Source: Clostridia bacterium (GTDB lineage Bacteria > Bacillota > Clostridia > Christensenellales > RUG350). Taken from it: a stretch of 51,841 bases of DNA. The position numbers were made by a program, and so were the translations under genes. The notes under the pieces were generated by a model, which worked only from the letters and a program-made list of their open reading frames with translations, did no database searches and had not been told where the DNA came from. The stretch covers positions 1 through 51,841 of the forward strand of contig JAGBSX010000056.1 of NCBI GenBank assembly GCA_017631635.1, in the 5' to 3' direction. Shown in pieces: positions 39,943 to 49,237 of this stretch; the first letter of the stretch is position 1; the number at the start of each line of letters is the position of its first letter.

Positions 39943-41769
39943 ATGTTTTTATCCAATAGACCTCTAAAATTGTCATTAACTATCCTGGTAGACCTCCTGT
40001 GCGTATTTGTCGCAGTATTTTTATCTGCGATAGTCACGAGTGGTACTTTTGAGGTGTTTTATCTCAACTACTTGATTATATACATAGCCAACGCGGTGTT
40101 GACGGTAGTGGCTTTTGGAGTGCTAGGGTTATACACTTGTGCTTTTAGATACATAGGTATCAAGGAGGCAGTCAAGACTGCTATAGTGTGCGCTAGTATA
40201 TGGCTACTAAATTTTTTGGCATCTTGCATCACGGTGAACGTAGGCATGAGTTGGTCGTTTGTCTACGGACTAGTGTACACTATACTGGCGTATCTGCCTA
40301 GGTACTCATATAGAGTATTTTATCAAATCAAGCACAGGTTGCATCAGTCTAGTGAGAGGGTACTGATAGTAGGTGCAGGTGAGGCTGGACTAGCGATAGC
40401 GCTAGAGATGATGCAGTCTACCAAACTAAATATGATACCAGTAGGTTTTGCCGACGACGATATGGTCAAGATAGGTACGACTTTTGGTGGAGTCAAGGTA
40501 TTAGGCAATATCGAGAGTATTCCAGAGTTAGTCTCCAAGCATAGAATAGGTCAGATATTCGTAGCCATACCTTCGGCATCACGCAAGCGTATCAAGGAGA
40601 TATTATCCGTATGTCAACTCACCTCTTGCAAAGTACGTATATTGCCATCACTTTACCAAGTGATAAGTGGCGAGGTACTACTATCCAAGATGAGAGAGGT
40701 AGACGTCCAAGATCTATTGGGTAGAGAGCAGATATCCGTCAACCTCGACGAGATAGCAGGATACGTCCTTGGCAAGGTAGTGCTAGTCACGGGTGGAGGC
40801 GGCTCGATAGGTAGCGAACTATGTCGCCAGATAGCCAAGTACCAACCCAAGAGATTGATTATATTTGATATCTACGAGAACAACGCCTACGACATACAGC
40901 AAGAGTTAGTTCGCCACTATCCCGACCTAGACCTAGTAGCGCTCATAGGTAGTGTGAGGGACAAAGGCAAGATAGAGTGGCTATTTGACACCTATAAGCC
41001 TGAGATAGTATTCCACGCGGCAGCCCACAAGCACGTGCCACTCATGGAGACTTCGCCAAACGAGGCAGTCAAGAACAACGTAATGGGTACGTACAACGTG
41101 GCTACTAGCGCCGACAAATACGGAGCGAAGAGATTCGTACTCATCTCCACCGACAAGGCAGTCAACCCTACCAACGTAATGGGTGCTACCAAGCGTATAT
41201 GTGAGATGATAGTGCAATCTATGGCTAGACATAGCAAGACAGAGTTCGTGGCAGTACGATTTGGCAACGTGCTAGGCTCAAATGGTAGCGTCATACCACT
41301 ATTTCGCAAGCAAATCAGCGAGGGTGGTCCTGTGACTGTGACTGATGAAAATATCATCAGATACTTTATGACGATACCAGAGGCTGTGTCACTGGTGTTG
41401 CAAGCAGGCGCTTACGCCAAAGGTGGAGAGATATTCGTGCTAGATATGGGCGAGCCTGTGCGTATATATGACCTAGCGTACAATCTCATCAAATTGTCTG
41501 GCTACAAGCCAAATGAGGATATAGAGATCAAGATAACTGGACTACGCCCAGGAGAGAAGTTGTACGAGGAGAGACTGATGGCAGAGGAGGGTATGCAATC
41601 CACTCCCAACCAACTCATCTCTATAGGCAAGCCACTAGACTTTGACGAAGACAATCTACACAGGATGATAGATAGACTATACGTAGAGGCGTACAATGAG
41701 ACTGATAGTATCAAGAAGTTGGTCTCCGAACTAGTGACCACCTACAAGATAGATACTATTCATCAATAG
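39943..41769 (+). CDS. Polysaccharide-biosynthesis nucleotide-sugar 4,6-dehydratase (CapD/WbpM type)
   Basis: Membrane-bound NAD-dependent dehydratase/epimerase for UDP-GlcNAc-type sugars used in surface glycans. The 608-residue, full-length protein has four N-terminal helices (about 10-115), a first Rossmann-like domain (IVGAGEAGLAIALEM, about 142-156), then the catalytic domain with VTGGGGSIGSE at 282-292. The catalytic STDKAVNPTNVMGATK starts at 402, with the Met-x-x-x-Lys form usual for this family in place of Tyr-x3-Lys. No glycan cluster is adjacent. A CAAACC/GGTTTG hairpin precedes the gene at about 39869-39884. GGGGTG is the likely ribosome site. No clear promoter spacing was found. 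Confidence 0.93.
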   Translation: MFLSNRPLKLSLTILVDLLCVFVAVFLSAIVTSGTFEVFYLNYLIIYIANAVLTVVAFGVLGLYTCAFRYIGIKEAVKTAIVCASIWLLNFLASCITVNVGMSWSFVYGLVYTILAYLPRYSYRVFYQIKHRLHQSSERVLIVGAGEAGLAIALEMMQSTKLNMIPVGFADDDMVKIGTTFGGVKVLGNIESIPELVSKHRIGQIFVAIPSASRKRIKEILSVCQLTSCKVRILPSLYQVISGEVLLSKMREVDVQDLLGREQISVNLDEIAGYVLGKVVLVTGGGGSIGSELCRQIAKYQPKRLIIFDIYENNAYDIQQELVRHYPDLDLVALIGSVRDKGKIEWLFDTYKPEIVFHAAAHKHVPLMETSPNEAVKNNVMGTYNVATSADKYGAKRFVLISTDKAVNPTNVMGATKRICEMIVQSMARHSKTEFVAVRFGNVLGSNGSVIPLFRKQISEGGPVTVTDENIIRYFMTIPEAVSLVLQAGAYAKGGEIFVLDMGEPVRIYDLAYNLIKLSGYKPNEDIEIKITGLRPGEKLYEERLMAEEGMQSTPNQLISIGKPLDFDEDNLHRMIDRLYVEAYNETDSIKKLVSELVTTYKIDTIHQ

Positions 41770-41787
41770 TTTTCAAAACAAAAACAA

Positions 41788-41816
41788 AAGCAAACTCACA
41801 CGAGTTTGCTTTTTTA
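41788..41816. terminator. Bidirectional terminator between convergent genes
   Basis: AAGCAAACTC (41788-41797) pairs with GAGTTTGCTT (41802-41811) around ACAC, with T on one side and A on the other. Confidence 0.92.
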
Positions 41817-41821
41817 CTTTA

Positions 41822-42697
41822 TCAATCGTACATAGTCAGTAGACCTTGCATAGCGCTGATAGAGGTATTTGAGGTGAAGTATAGTTGGATACCTTTATCC
41901 TTTAGGTACTTATCTAGTCGCTTGCCGAAGTGTATATAACTCTTACCGATATTGCCACCCATTACCATTATATCTGCCTTATAATCCTCTAGTACGGGGA
42001 CTATTCCGTTGTAGACGTCCTCTCCGTATAGGTCAAATACTCTCTTGGCGTCCTCGTTGCCCTCTGAGACCATATCGTATAGAGCCTTGCCACTATACTC
42101 CTCGCCCATAGTGTCTAGTGCGATTTTGGTTAGACCTCTCACAGATAGGTACTGGTCGAGGATACCGTCTTTGTATGGATAGTCGTATATCTCACCATTA
42201 CGATACTTGCCATCACAGGGCGAATATTCTATCTCTCCTCTGTTGCTAAACGCAGAGCCACAACCCGTGCCTAGGCATAGGTAAAATACTCTAGCCTCAC
42301 GCATCTCGGGGTGCATACTCATCTCACCCTCGGCAAATGCTTTGATATCGTTGAGAAAGCCGTATCTAGGGTTGATAGATAGCGCGTCGTTGAGATAGGA
42401 GGGTAGGTTGACACCGTATATAGCGTCGTACTTGTTGTTGCCCTTGATATAAGGTGTACCTGTGTCATAATCAAATGGATTTGGAAAAGCCATTCTCAAG
42501 TCACTCACTTGACTAGAGGGTGCTAGAGATATGGCGTGAGATACTATATCTGCAAAGTTGTTGAGAATAGTCTGCTTGTCCTCACGAGACATACTAGGTC
42601 TCTCGAACATATCTCCTATCATTTGACGAGTATCGCTGTCAAATACTCCAGTCTTGATACCCGTACCACCTACGTCCATAGCAATGGTAATATTCAT
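41822..42697 (-). CDS. ROK-family sugar kinase or regulator-like protein
   Basis: A 291-residue protein of the ROK family (bacterial glucokinase / N-acyl-hexosamine kinases). The phosphate-binding motif MDVGGTGIKTG is at residues 7-17. Later motifs are LCLGTGCGSAF and IMVMGGNIGKSY. There is no N-terminal helix-turn-helix, so it is an enzyme rather than a repressor. The zinc motif CxCGxxGC typical of many ROK proteins is missing, and the segment where it would lie reads YSPCDGKYRNGEIYDYPYKD. Substrate uncertain; with no galK nearby a hexose kinase role is attractive but unproven. It is divergent from trmL and convergent with the dehydratase. Confidence 0.88.
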   Translation of the reverse strand: MNITIAMDVGGTGIKTGVFDSDTRQMIGDMFERPSMSREDKQTILNNFADIVSHAISLAPSSQVSDLRMAFPNPFDYDTGTPYIKGNNKYDAIYGVNLPSYLNDALSINPRYGFLNDIKAFAEGEMSMHPEMREARVFYLCLGTGCGSAFSNRGEIEYSPCDGKYRNGEIYDYPYKDGILDQYLSVRGLTKIALDTMGEEYSGKALYDMVSEGNEDAKRVFDLYGEDVYNGIVPVLEDYKADIMVMGGNIGKSYIHFGKRLDKYLKDKGIQLYFTSNTSISAMQGLLTMYD

Positions 42698-42767
42698 AAT
42701 CTACCTCCATATAGTAGACATTATACCATTTTCGGTAGTATTATAGCAACCGTTTGAGTGTTATCGA

Positions 42768-42796
42768 TTGCCAAGAAGGGATAGATAGTGTATAAT
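42768..42796 (+). promoter_or_regulatory. Sigma-A promoter for trmL
   Basis: TTGCCA (42768-42773), 17-bp spacer, TATAAT (42791-42796). Confidence 0.78.
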
Positions 42797-42820
42797 GAAT
42801 AGGTCTATTAGGAGGCGTAT

Positions 42821-43312
42821 ATGATACATATAGTAATGGTAGAGCCTGAGATTCCTCAAAATGCAGGCAACGTAGTCAGACTAACTGCAGCGGCAGGAGT
42901 GAAATTGCACCTAGTCAAGCCACTAGGATTTGTGATGGAGGACAAGTACCTCAAGAGAGCAGGACTAGACTACTGGGATATGGCTGACATTACGATACAC
43001 GAGAGCCTAGACGAATTTTTGAGTGAGCACGAGGGAGAGGTGATGTATCTCGCCTCTACCAAATCAAAGTATCGCTACGACGAGGTGGACTATACTGAGC
43101 ACGAGGATATATACCTACTCTTCGGCAAGGAGACTAGAGGTCTACCAGAGAGCCTACTCAACGATAGGTACGACCACACGGTCCGTATCCCTATGATAGA
43201 GGGGTGTAGGTCGCTCAATCTGTCCAATAGCATAGCCATTATCCTCTACGAGGCACTTCGCCAAGGTGGATATAGAGGTCTGGAGAGCCAAGGGCATCTT
43301 AGTGAATATTGA
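42821..43312 (+). CDS. trmL: tRNA (cytidine/uridine-34-2'-O)-methyltransferase
   Basis: SPOUT-class methyltransferase that 2'-O-methylates the wobble base of tRNA-Leu isoacceptors with S-adenosylmethionine. At 163 residues it is the minimal TrmL form without an extra RNA-binding domain. It shows the N-terminal EPEIPQNAGNVVRL block, LLFGKETRGLP, and the trefoil-knot end RIPMIEGCRSLNLSNSIA. GGAGG is at 42811-42815. It is 73 bases before birA, which has its own operator and promoter. Confidence 0.95.
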   Translation: MIHIVMVEPEIPQNAGNVVRLTAAAGVKLHLVKPLGFVMEDKYLKRAGLDYWDMADITIHESLDEFLSEHEGEVMYLASTKSKYRYDEVDYTEHEDIYLLFGKETRGLPESLLNDRYDHTVRIPMIEGCRSLNLSNSIAIILYEALRQGGYRGLESQGHLSEY

Positions 43313-43315
43313 GAT

Positions 43316-43349
43316 TATGTCAACCGATTTTGCGTATCAGGTTGACATA
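43316..43349 (+). promoter_or_regulatory. BirA operator (biotin box)
   Basis: A perfect inverted repeat, TATGTCAACC (43316-43325) and GGTTGACATA (43340-43349), is separated by 14 bases. This is the known BirA operator architecture (TGTnAACC-N14-GGTTnACA). It overlaps the -35 of the birA promoter, giving repression by biotinyl-AMP-bound BirA. Confidence 0.92.
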
Positions 43350-43370
43350 TTTTTTTGTATTTTGTATAAT
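43343..43370 (+). promoter_or_regulatory. Sigma-A promoter for birA-bioY
   Basis: TTGACA (43343-43348) lies inside the right arm of the operator; after a 16-bp spacer comes TATAAT (43365-43370). Confidence 0.82.
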
Positions 43371-43385
43371 TTGGTTGAGGTGCTT

Positions 43386-44342
43386 ATGACAGTTAGACAG
43401 AGGGTACTAGATATATTAGAATCAAATAGAGGAGATTGTCTCACAGGTAGTCGCCTAGCCGAGATGCTAGGTGTCACTAGGTCTGCTATAAATAAGGCTA
43501 TTAGTCACCTCATAGACATAGGTTATGAGATAAAGGTCTCTAGGAGAGGCTATATCTTAGAGGAGAGTATATCCGTGCTCACCGATAGTGGTATCGCTAG
43601 ATATTTGCATACTCCTATACCATACACCCTACACGAAGAGGTCACCTCTACCAACGACCTAGCCAAGAGAGCAGGTATATTTGGCGAGGGGGAGCAAGTA
43701 GTCATAGCCTCTAGCCAGACTGCAGGCAGAGGTAGGAGAGGTAGAGAATTTTTTAGTAGCAAAGGTAGTGGTATATACCTATCTATATTGCTACGACCTC
43801 ATATGTCTGCCCAAGACACTCTAGGATTGACTACTATGACTGCCGTGAGTGTCGTAGATGCGATACGTAGCGAGACAGGTATAGAGAGTGGTATCAAGTG
43901 GGTGAACGACGTATACGTAGACGGTCTCAAAGTGAGTGGTATACTCACCGAGGCAGGCTACGGCATAGAGACTGGTAGCGTAGATTACGTAGTGATAGGA
44001 GTAGGCATCAATATCTCTACGCCTAGAGGAGATTATCCTGCTAGCATAAGAGGTATAGCAGGAGCGCTATTTGATATCCCTCCTAGAGAGGTAGCCAATA
44101 GATTGACTGCTAGAGTGATAGACAATATCCTAGAGGGCTATAGACGTATGAGTGAGGGAGACTATTCTCACGTAGAGAGATATAGACAGTCATCTATCCT
44201 CATAGGTAGGCGAGTCAGTCTACCAGACGGCGAAGAGGTAGTGGTACAGGATATAGACGACAAATGCGCATTGGTCGTACAGCATCTAGACGGTAGTATC
44301 ACTCGCTTGTCATCTGGCGAAGTGTCGGTGAGGCTCATATGA
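43386..44342 (+). CDS. birA: Bifunctional biotin-protein ligase / biotin operon repressor
   Basis: A 318-residue group II BirA. The N-terminal winged helix (about 3-56, with RLAEMLGVTRSAINKAISHL as the recognition region) binds the operator upstream. The ligase domain activates biotin as biotinyl-AMP and transfers it to carboxylase subunits. The adenylate loop is GRGRRGR at 114-120, KWVND at 171-175, and the catalytic Lys is in LKVSGIL at about 182. The C-terminal SH3-like domain is intact. The start at 43386 follows GAGG at 43377-43380; an upstream frame start inside trmL is rejected because it would run through the operator. The 3' end overlaps bioY by 4 bases. Confidence 0.95.
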   Translation: MTVRQRVLDILESNRGDCLTGSRLAEMLGVTRSAINKAISHLIDIGYEIKVSRRGYILEESISVLTDSGIARYLHTPIPYTLHEEVTSTNDLAKRAGIFGEGEQVVIASSQTAGRGRRGREFFSSKGSGIYLSILLRPHMSAQDTLGLTTMTAVSVVDAIRSETGIESGIKWVNDVYVDGLKVSGILTEAGYGIETGSVDYVVIGVGINISTPRGDYPASIRGIAGALFDIPPREVANRLTARVIDNILEGYRRMSEGDYSHVERYRQSSILIGRRVSLPDGEEVVVQDIDDKCALVVQHLDGSITRLSSGEVSVRLI

Positions 44343-44845
44343 AGGGGACTAACGGTTTAGTCAAGATAGCCCTGATGCTCACGGTGCTCATAGTATCTTC
44401 GCTAATATCTATCTACGTAGGTGGCGTACCTATCACGCTACAAGTATTCGCAGTAGCGCTAGCAGGATATCTGCTAGGCTATAGAGGTCTAGTAGTGGTG
44501 GGAGCGTATCTAATCATAGGTATGATAGGAGTGCCGATATTTAGTGGATTTGGAGCAGGTGTGGCTAGCCTAGTCGGTCCTAGTGGTGGATATCTCGTAG
44601 GATTTGTAGTGCTAGTCTCGGGCTGTGCTATATGCAAGGATAGACCTGTGTGGCTAGTGGTAGTGAGTAGTGTGGTAGCGCTAGTGGTATTTTACGCATT
44701 TGGTATCGCAGGATACACACTATCGACAGGAGTTGACCTGGGGTTAGGGATATTAGCAAATATATGGTATTTGCCCAAGGACGTAGTGCTGATGATATTA
44801 GCATACGTACTAGCCAAGAGAATTGAGAATATAATCAAGGAGTAA
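44339..44845 (+). CDS. bioY: Biotin transporter S component
   Basis: Substrate-binding membrane subunit of the energy-coupling-factor biotin importer, 168 residues and about six helices. Typical segments are VGGVPITLQVFAVALAGYLL and GPSGGYLVGFVV. It is translationally coupled to birA (ATGA overlap), so it shares the BirA operator and is repressed when biotin is plentiful. The EcfA/EcfT energising subunits are not in this window and are presumably shared with other S components. Confidence 0.95.
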   Translation: MKGTNGLVKIALMLTVLIVSSLISIYVGGVPITLQVFAVALAGYLLGYRGLVVVGAYLIIGMIGVPIFSGFGAGVASLVGPSGGYLVGFVVLVSGCAICKDRPVWLVVVSSVVALVVFYAFGIAGYTLSTGVDLGLGILANIWYLPKDVVLMILAYVLAKRIENIIKE

Positions 44846-44847
44846 TT

Positions 44848-46404
44848 ATGCGATTTGCAGATTTTAATTTGCCTAGTTATATAATGCTAGGACTAGAAAA
44901 ACAAGGTATATACGAGCCTACCGAGATACAAGAGTTGACTATACCACTCATCAGAGAGGGCCGTGACGTCATAGGAAAATCGCAGACAGGTAGTGGCAAG
45001 ACTTACGCATTTGCTATACCTCTTATCGAAAATATCGACGTGGACGATAGGTCTACCCAAGTGCTAATCGTGTGCCCCACTAGAGAACTAGCAGGGCAAG
45101 TGACGGACGAGATTAGGAAACTCACCTCTATGAGAGAGAGTTGCAAAGTCGTGCCTATATTTGGAGGTAGCGATATGGAGCGCCAAATCAAAGCCCTCAA
45201 GAGTGGCGCACGCATAGTAGTAGGTACACCCGGTAGAATAATAGACCACCTCAATCGTCGCACTCTCAAACTCAAGAACGTCAGGACGGTAGTGCTAGAC
45301 GAGGCTGACGAGATGCTAAATATGGGATTTAAGGAGGACGTGGAGAATATCCTCAAAGCGTCAAATCCATATAGACAGACGGTGATGTTTTCGGCGACTA
45401 TGCCTAGGGCTATACTAGAGATTACCTCTCTATATATGACGGACTCCGTACTAGTAGAGACTGCCGAGACTGACAAAAATGCTAGCATAGACCAGTACTA
45501 TCTCAACGTAGGGCTTAGAGACAAGACTCCTGCGCTCATAGACCTCATCAAGGACAACAATACATCTATCGCCATAGTTTTTTGTAATACGCGCAAGATG
45601 GTAGAGAGTCTCACTACCCAACTAGTAGAGGCAGGTATAGATGCTAGAGGTCTACACGGAGAGATGCGACAGAGCGAGAGGCGAAAGGTAATGGCTAGTA
45701 TCAAGAGTGGAGATACGAGGGTGCTAGTGGCTACCGACGTCGCTGCTAGAGGTATAGACATACACGGAGTAGACGTAGTGTACAACTACGATATCCCCCA
45801 AAAGACAGAGTATTATACCCACCGTATAGGACGTACGGCTAGAGCAGGTAGGACAGGAGTGGCGTACACCCTCATCAATACCAAGTACCAACTAGACCAA
45901 CTGCAAGCGATACATAGAGACACCGACAACGTGATAGGCGAATACGTGTGCAAATATTCTGTCAAGAGAGAGGCTAGCCTCCGTGCTACGAGAGGTGGAG
46001 GCAGCCACACTAGACCTAATGAGAGAGGTGGAGACAAGCACTCTAGCGTACGCAGGGACAAATCTCCTCACAAGCCTACTCGTATGGATAGATACAAGCA
46101 AGAGGGTAGGTACAAGAGTCAGCCTACCTATATGCAATATGACTATGAGGATAGACCTAGTCGTAGAGGTGCTCGTAGGGATGATGTCAGAGAGGATAGA
46201 AAGGGTAGTAGTTATAATGGTAGCGATACCTTTAGACGTAGTACCAAGAGGTATGGCGAATACTCACCCAAGACTAGAGCACAGTCAAAGGGCAAGAGTT
46301 CTAGTAGAGATAAAATCAAGACTACGAGCAAGCCAACTAACAAGAAGGCAAAACCTACCTCTTATCATATCCCTACCAAATCTGGTGGTAAGAGAAGAAA
46401 ATAA
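44848..46404 (+). CDS. DEAD-box ATP-dependent RNA helicase
   Basis: A 518-residue helicase of the CshA/DeaD group, unwinding structured RNA in ribosome assembly, mRNA turnover or cold growth. All motifs are intact in order: Q motif (EPTEIQ), SQTGSGKT, PTREL, TPGR, DEAD, SAT, and in the second domain HGEMRQSERR, ATDVAARGIDI, HRIGRTARAG. Residues about 375-518 are a long disordered tail rich in Arg, Lys, Ser and Gly, longer than in CshA, probably for RNA binding. It follows bioY by 2 bases, so it may be transcribed with the biotin genes; AAGGAG precedes the ATG. Confidence 0.95.
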   Translation: MRFADFNLPSYIMLGLEKQGIYEPTEIQELTIPLIREGRDVIGKSQTGSGKTYAFAIPLIENIDVDDRSTQVLIVCPTRELAGQVTDEIRKLTSMRESCKVVPIFGGSDMERQIKALKSGARIVVGTPGRIIDHLNRRTLKLKNVRTVVLDEADEMLNMGFKEDVENILKASNPYRQTVMFSATMPRAILEITSLYMTDSVLVETAETDKNASIDQYYLNVGLRDKTPALIDLIKDNNTSIAIVFCNTRKMVESLTTQLVEAGIDARGLHGEMRQSERRKVMASIKSGDTRVLVATDVAARGIDIHGVDVVYNYDIPQKTEYYTHRIGRTARAGRTGVAYTLINTKYQLDQLQAIHRDTDNVIGEYVCKYSVKREASLRATRGGGSHTRPNERGGDKHSSVRRDKSPHKPTRMDRYKQEGRYKSQPTYMQYDYEDRPSRRGARRDDVREDRKGSSYNGSDTFRRSTKRYGEYSPKTRAQSKGKSSSRDKIKTTSKPTNKKAKPTSYHIPTKSGGKRRK

Positions 46405-46430
46405 GCATAATATAGCATAAGGGAGAAAGT

Positions 46431-47582
46431 ATGAGATATATAGAATTCCTAGGAGAGAGAGTATCCGTGCTAGGGTACGGCTGTATGAGATTCCCCACCG
46501 TAGAGGTAGAGGGCAAAGTGGTTATCGACGAGGAGAAGTCCATACCCCTCATAGATAGGGCTATGGAGGCTGGAGTGAATTACTATGACACGGCGTATTT
46601 TTATCACAATCACCTATCCGAAGTGTTTATGGGCAAGGCTCTAGGTAGATACCCCAGAGATAGTTATTATCTAGCGACCAAGATGCCTTGTAGTATGATC
46701 AAGTCGCTAGACCAAGCCAAAGAGATATTTGAAGAGCAATTTGTTAAGTGTGGCGTGGAGTATTTTGACTTTTATCTAATGCACGCGCTAGACAAAGAGT
46801 CCTTTGATCGCAATTATTCGCTAGGAGTGTACGACTACCTAGTGGAGCAACAAAAACTAGGTCGTATTAGACACTTTGGCTTTTCATTTCACGACACCCC
46901 CACCGTGCTAGAGTATATACTCGACACAGCCAAGTTTGAATTTTGTCAACTGCAGTACAACTATCTAGACTATTCGGTGCAGAGAGCCGACCTCCAATGG
47001 CAAATAGCCACCTCTAGGGGACTAAAGGTGATAGTTATGGAGCCACTACGAGGAGGCACACTAGTCAATTTGCCCAAGGAGGCTAGAGAGGAGATGAACT
47101 CTCACACGCCGTCCTACACACCTGCTCAATGGGGTATGAGATATTGTATGACTACCGAGGGAGTGCTCACCGTACTCAGCGGTATGACCACTATGGAGCA
47201 ATTAGAGGACAATATCCGTACTGCCTCCAACCTATCTCCACTATCCACTAGTGATTACGATATGCTAGAGAGAGTGGTCGAGAGATTTACCTCTGTACCA
47301 CTAGTACCTTGTACTGGGTGTGGATATTGTATGAAGAAATGTGTAAGGGGTGTGTATATCCCCGACATATTTAGAGATTACAACGAATACGTGCTAGGGG
47401 GAGATAAGGAGTCGTATCTATCCAAGATAAGCGCTCTCCGTCAAGACCTACACTACGCCAATAGGTGCGTGTATTGTCACTCCTGCGAGGCTATATGTCC
47501 ACAGCACATAGAGATATCTGCGCTACTGCGCCGTATCCAAGCAGGAGCATATCGCCTCACCGAAGAGGATAGGTATATATAA
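46431..47582 (+). CDS. Aldo/keto reductase with C-terminal 4Fe-4S ferredoxin domain
   Basis: A 383-residue cytosolic oxidoreductase of the clostridial aldo/keto reductase type. The barrel domain holds YYDTAYFYHN with the catalytic Asp/Tyr, LATKMP with Lys, and GFSFHD. The C-terminal part (about 285-365) binds iron-sulfur clusters: CTGCGYCMKKC and later CVYCHSCEAICPQHI. Such fusions are common in anaerobes and probably couple NAD(P)H or flavin chemistry to low-potential carriers; the substrate is unknown. It is 26 bases after the helicase and ends at a strong terminator, so it probably closes the biotin-helicase transcription unit. Confidence 0.9.
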   Translation: MRYIEFLGERVSVLGYGCMRFPTVEVEGKVVIDEEKSIPLIDRAMEAGVNYYDTAYFYHNHLSEVFMGKALGRYPRDSYYLATKMPCSMIKSLDQAKEIFEEQFVKCGVEYFDFYLMHALDKESFDRNYSLGVYDYLVEQQKLGRIRHFGFSFHDTPTVLEYILDTAKFEFCQLQYNYLDYSVQRADLQWQIATSRGLKVIVMEPLRGGTLVNLPKEAREEMNSHTPSYTPAQWGMRYCMTTEGVLTVLSGMTTMEQLEDNIRTASNLSPLSTSDYDMLERVVERFTSVPLVPCTGCGYCMKKCVRGVYIPDIFRDYNEYVLGGDKESYLSKISALRQDLHYANRCVYCHSCEAICPQHIEISALLRRIQAGAYRLTEEDRYI

Positions 47583-47595
47583 AATATCGATAACA

Positions 47596-47638
47596 AAAAA
47601 AGCGAAAGTGTGTCATCTCATCAACACTTTCGCTTTTT
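47596..47638 (+). terminator. Intrinsic terminator, long stem
   Basis: AAAAAGCGAAAGTGT pairs with ACACTTTCGCTTTTT across a 12-base loop, ending at 47638. The adjoining 47639-47732 stretch has no gene. Confidence 0.92.
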
Positions 47639-47732
47639 GCTTGAGTTAATTTATTTGTAGCCGTGTGATTGTCTTTAGAGCAAAGACGATACTTGTATAT
47701 GTCAAGCGTGTGTCTAACTGCCATTTGGATAA

Positions 47733-48515
47733 TTATTTATCACTTACCATGTTTTTGTTAAATGCAAAAATTGCTAAAAATATGCTAGCAATCATAAACA
47801 AACTTATAGTAATCAAACCAAAACTAGCGATATTATCAAATGAATAAGCAATTCCTAATGCATTTGTTGAATTAGTAATTATTCTACCGATATAAACTGA
47901 TGGATAAAAGGGCAAAAATCTGCAAAATGTTTCAAAACTACCCATTGTTTCTATAGGCATCCAACAACCACCAAGTATTCCTGCCAAACTTATAAATACA
48001 GAACAAATACCCGGCGCTGATTTATCGCTAAAAATAGTGCCAAACAATATTCCCAAAAAGATATTTGTGATAAGCATAGGGAATTGAGCAATAATTAAAA
48101 GCAAAATATTTGAAATAGATACAAAATCAACGCTAGATATCAGAGAAATTATAAGCCCAGTAATAATACAAATCAACGTTTGCAATACTCCAATAAACAA
48201 TCCAACAAGGGAATATCCCAATATAAAATCATAAGATTTCATTGGCGAAGAATATAATCTTTTCAAGAAAAATGTTTGTTTATCTTTTGATACCATAATG
48301 GAGAGAGTCAACATAACAAAAGAATAAGAAAACACAATAATTCCAGGGAGTAAAGATAATACTTCAAAAGTAGGGGTATTCCCGTTTGAAAACTTATTGA
48401 TTATATAAAACAAAAAAAACATAGCGATAGGAAACCCTAAACAAAAAATGTATATGAGTGGGTCTCTTAAAACTTCTTTTAAGTTTCTTTTATAAAAATT
48501 TACGACTTTATTCAT
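47733..48515 (-). CDS. ABC-2 type transporter permease
   Basis: A 260-residue, six-helix ABC-2 permease. The N-terminal KRNLKEVLRDPLIYIFCLGFP is the usual entry helix, and a later GGCWMPIETM segment before the last helices is typical. It overlaps the ATPase gene by 8 bases. The DNA is AT-rich and nearly lacks CTAG, unlike the neighbours. Cargo unknown; comparable cassettes export peptides, lipids or drugs. Confidence 0.92.
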   Translation of the reverse strand: MNKVVNFYKRNLKEVLRDPLIYIFCLGFPIAMFFLFYIINKFSNGNTPTFEVLSLLPGIIVFSYSFVMLTLSIMVSKDKQTFFLKRLYSSPMKSYDFILGYSLVGLFIGVLQTLICIITGLIISLISSVDFVSISNILLLIIAQFPMLITNIFLGILFGTIFSDKSAPGICSVFISLAGILGGCWMPIETMGSFETFCRFLPFYPSVYIGRIITNSTNALGIAYSFDNIASFGLITISLFMIASIFLAIFAFNKNMVSDK

Positions 48516-49227
48516 TGTTTGCCTCCACCAACTTTATAAAAGAATCTTCAAAGTTTTGGGTGTTATTTAGTTGCTTTATTTCTTCGATAGTTCCTATTTT
48601 TAGTAATTTACCATTTGACAATATCGCGACTCTATCACACAGATTTTCTATCTCTTCTAGGTAGTGTGAAGTTAATATAATAGTAATATTTTTTTGTAAT
48701 TTCTTTATAATATTCCATAGTTCACGCCTAGCAAAAACATCTAAACCAAGAGTTGGCTCGTCGAGAAATAAAATTTTTGGTTTTGAGATTAAAGCGATGG
48801 CAATCGACAATCTCCTTTTATAACCACCAGATAGAGTTTTGGCTCTTTGATTTAATACCTCGTTTAGATTAAAAACATCTACTATTTCATTTATCGTATT
48901 AGCATCATTGTTGTTGTATATATTTGCAAAAAATTCCAAATTTTCTTTTACGGTTAAGTTGTTTGCTACCGAAGTTTCTTGTGGGGATATATCTATTATT
49001 TCTTTGATTTTGTCAATCTCTTTATCTACATCAAAATTATTTATCCTTATTGTTCCACTTGTTTTTCTTGTCAAACCACAAAGGATTTTGATGAGAGTAG
49101 TTTTGCCAGCACCATTCACACCCAATAGCCCAAACAATTCCCCTTGCTTTATTGATAAAGAAACGTTGTCCAATGCTTTCTTTGATTTATAATTTTTGCA
49201 AACATTATCGATTGTTATAATATTCAT
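48508..49227 (-). CDS. ABC transporter ATP-binding protein
   Basis: A 239-residue ATPase with Walker A GVNGAGKTT, Q-loop in DISPQET, signature LSGGYKRR, Walker B ILFLDEPTLGLD and H-loop LTSHY. It powers the overlapping ABC-2 permease. It is transcribed after the AbrB-like gene, 10 bases away. It is AT-rich like the whole cassette. Confidence 0.95.
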   Translation of the reverse strand: MNIITIDNVCKNYKSKKALDNVSLSIKQGELFGLLGVNGAGKTTLIKILCGLTRKTSGTIRINNFDVDKEIDKIKEIIDISPQETSVANNLTVKENLEFFANIYNNNDANTINEIVDVFNLNEVLNQRAKTLSGGYKRRLSIAIALISKPKILFLDEPTLGLDVFARRELWNIIKKLQKNITIILTSHYLEEIENLCDRVAILSNGKLLKIGTIEEIKQLNNTQNFEDSFIKLVEANNE

Positions 49228-49237
49228 ATAACACTCC

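Noticed and set aside
43266-43385. Longer N-terminus for BirA starting inside trmL
   Set aside because: It would translate the BirA operator and promoter; the ATG at 43386 has a ribosome site and begins the expected winged helix.
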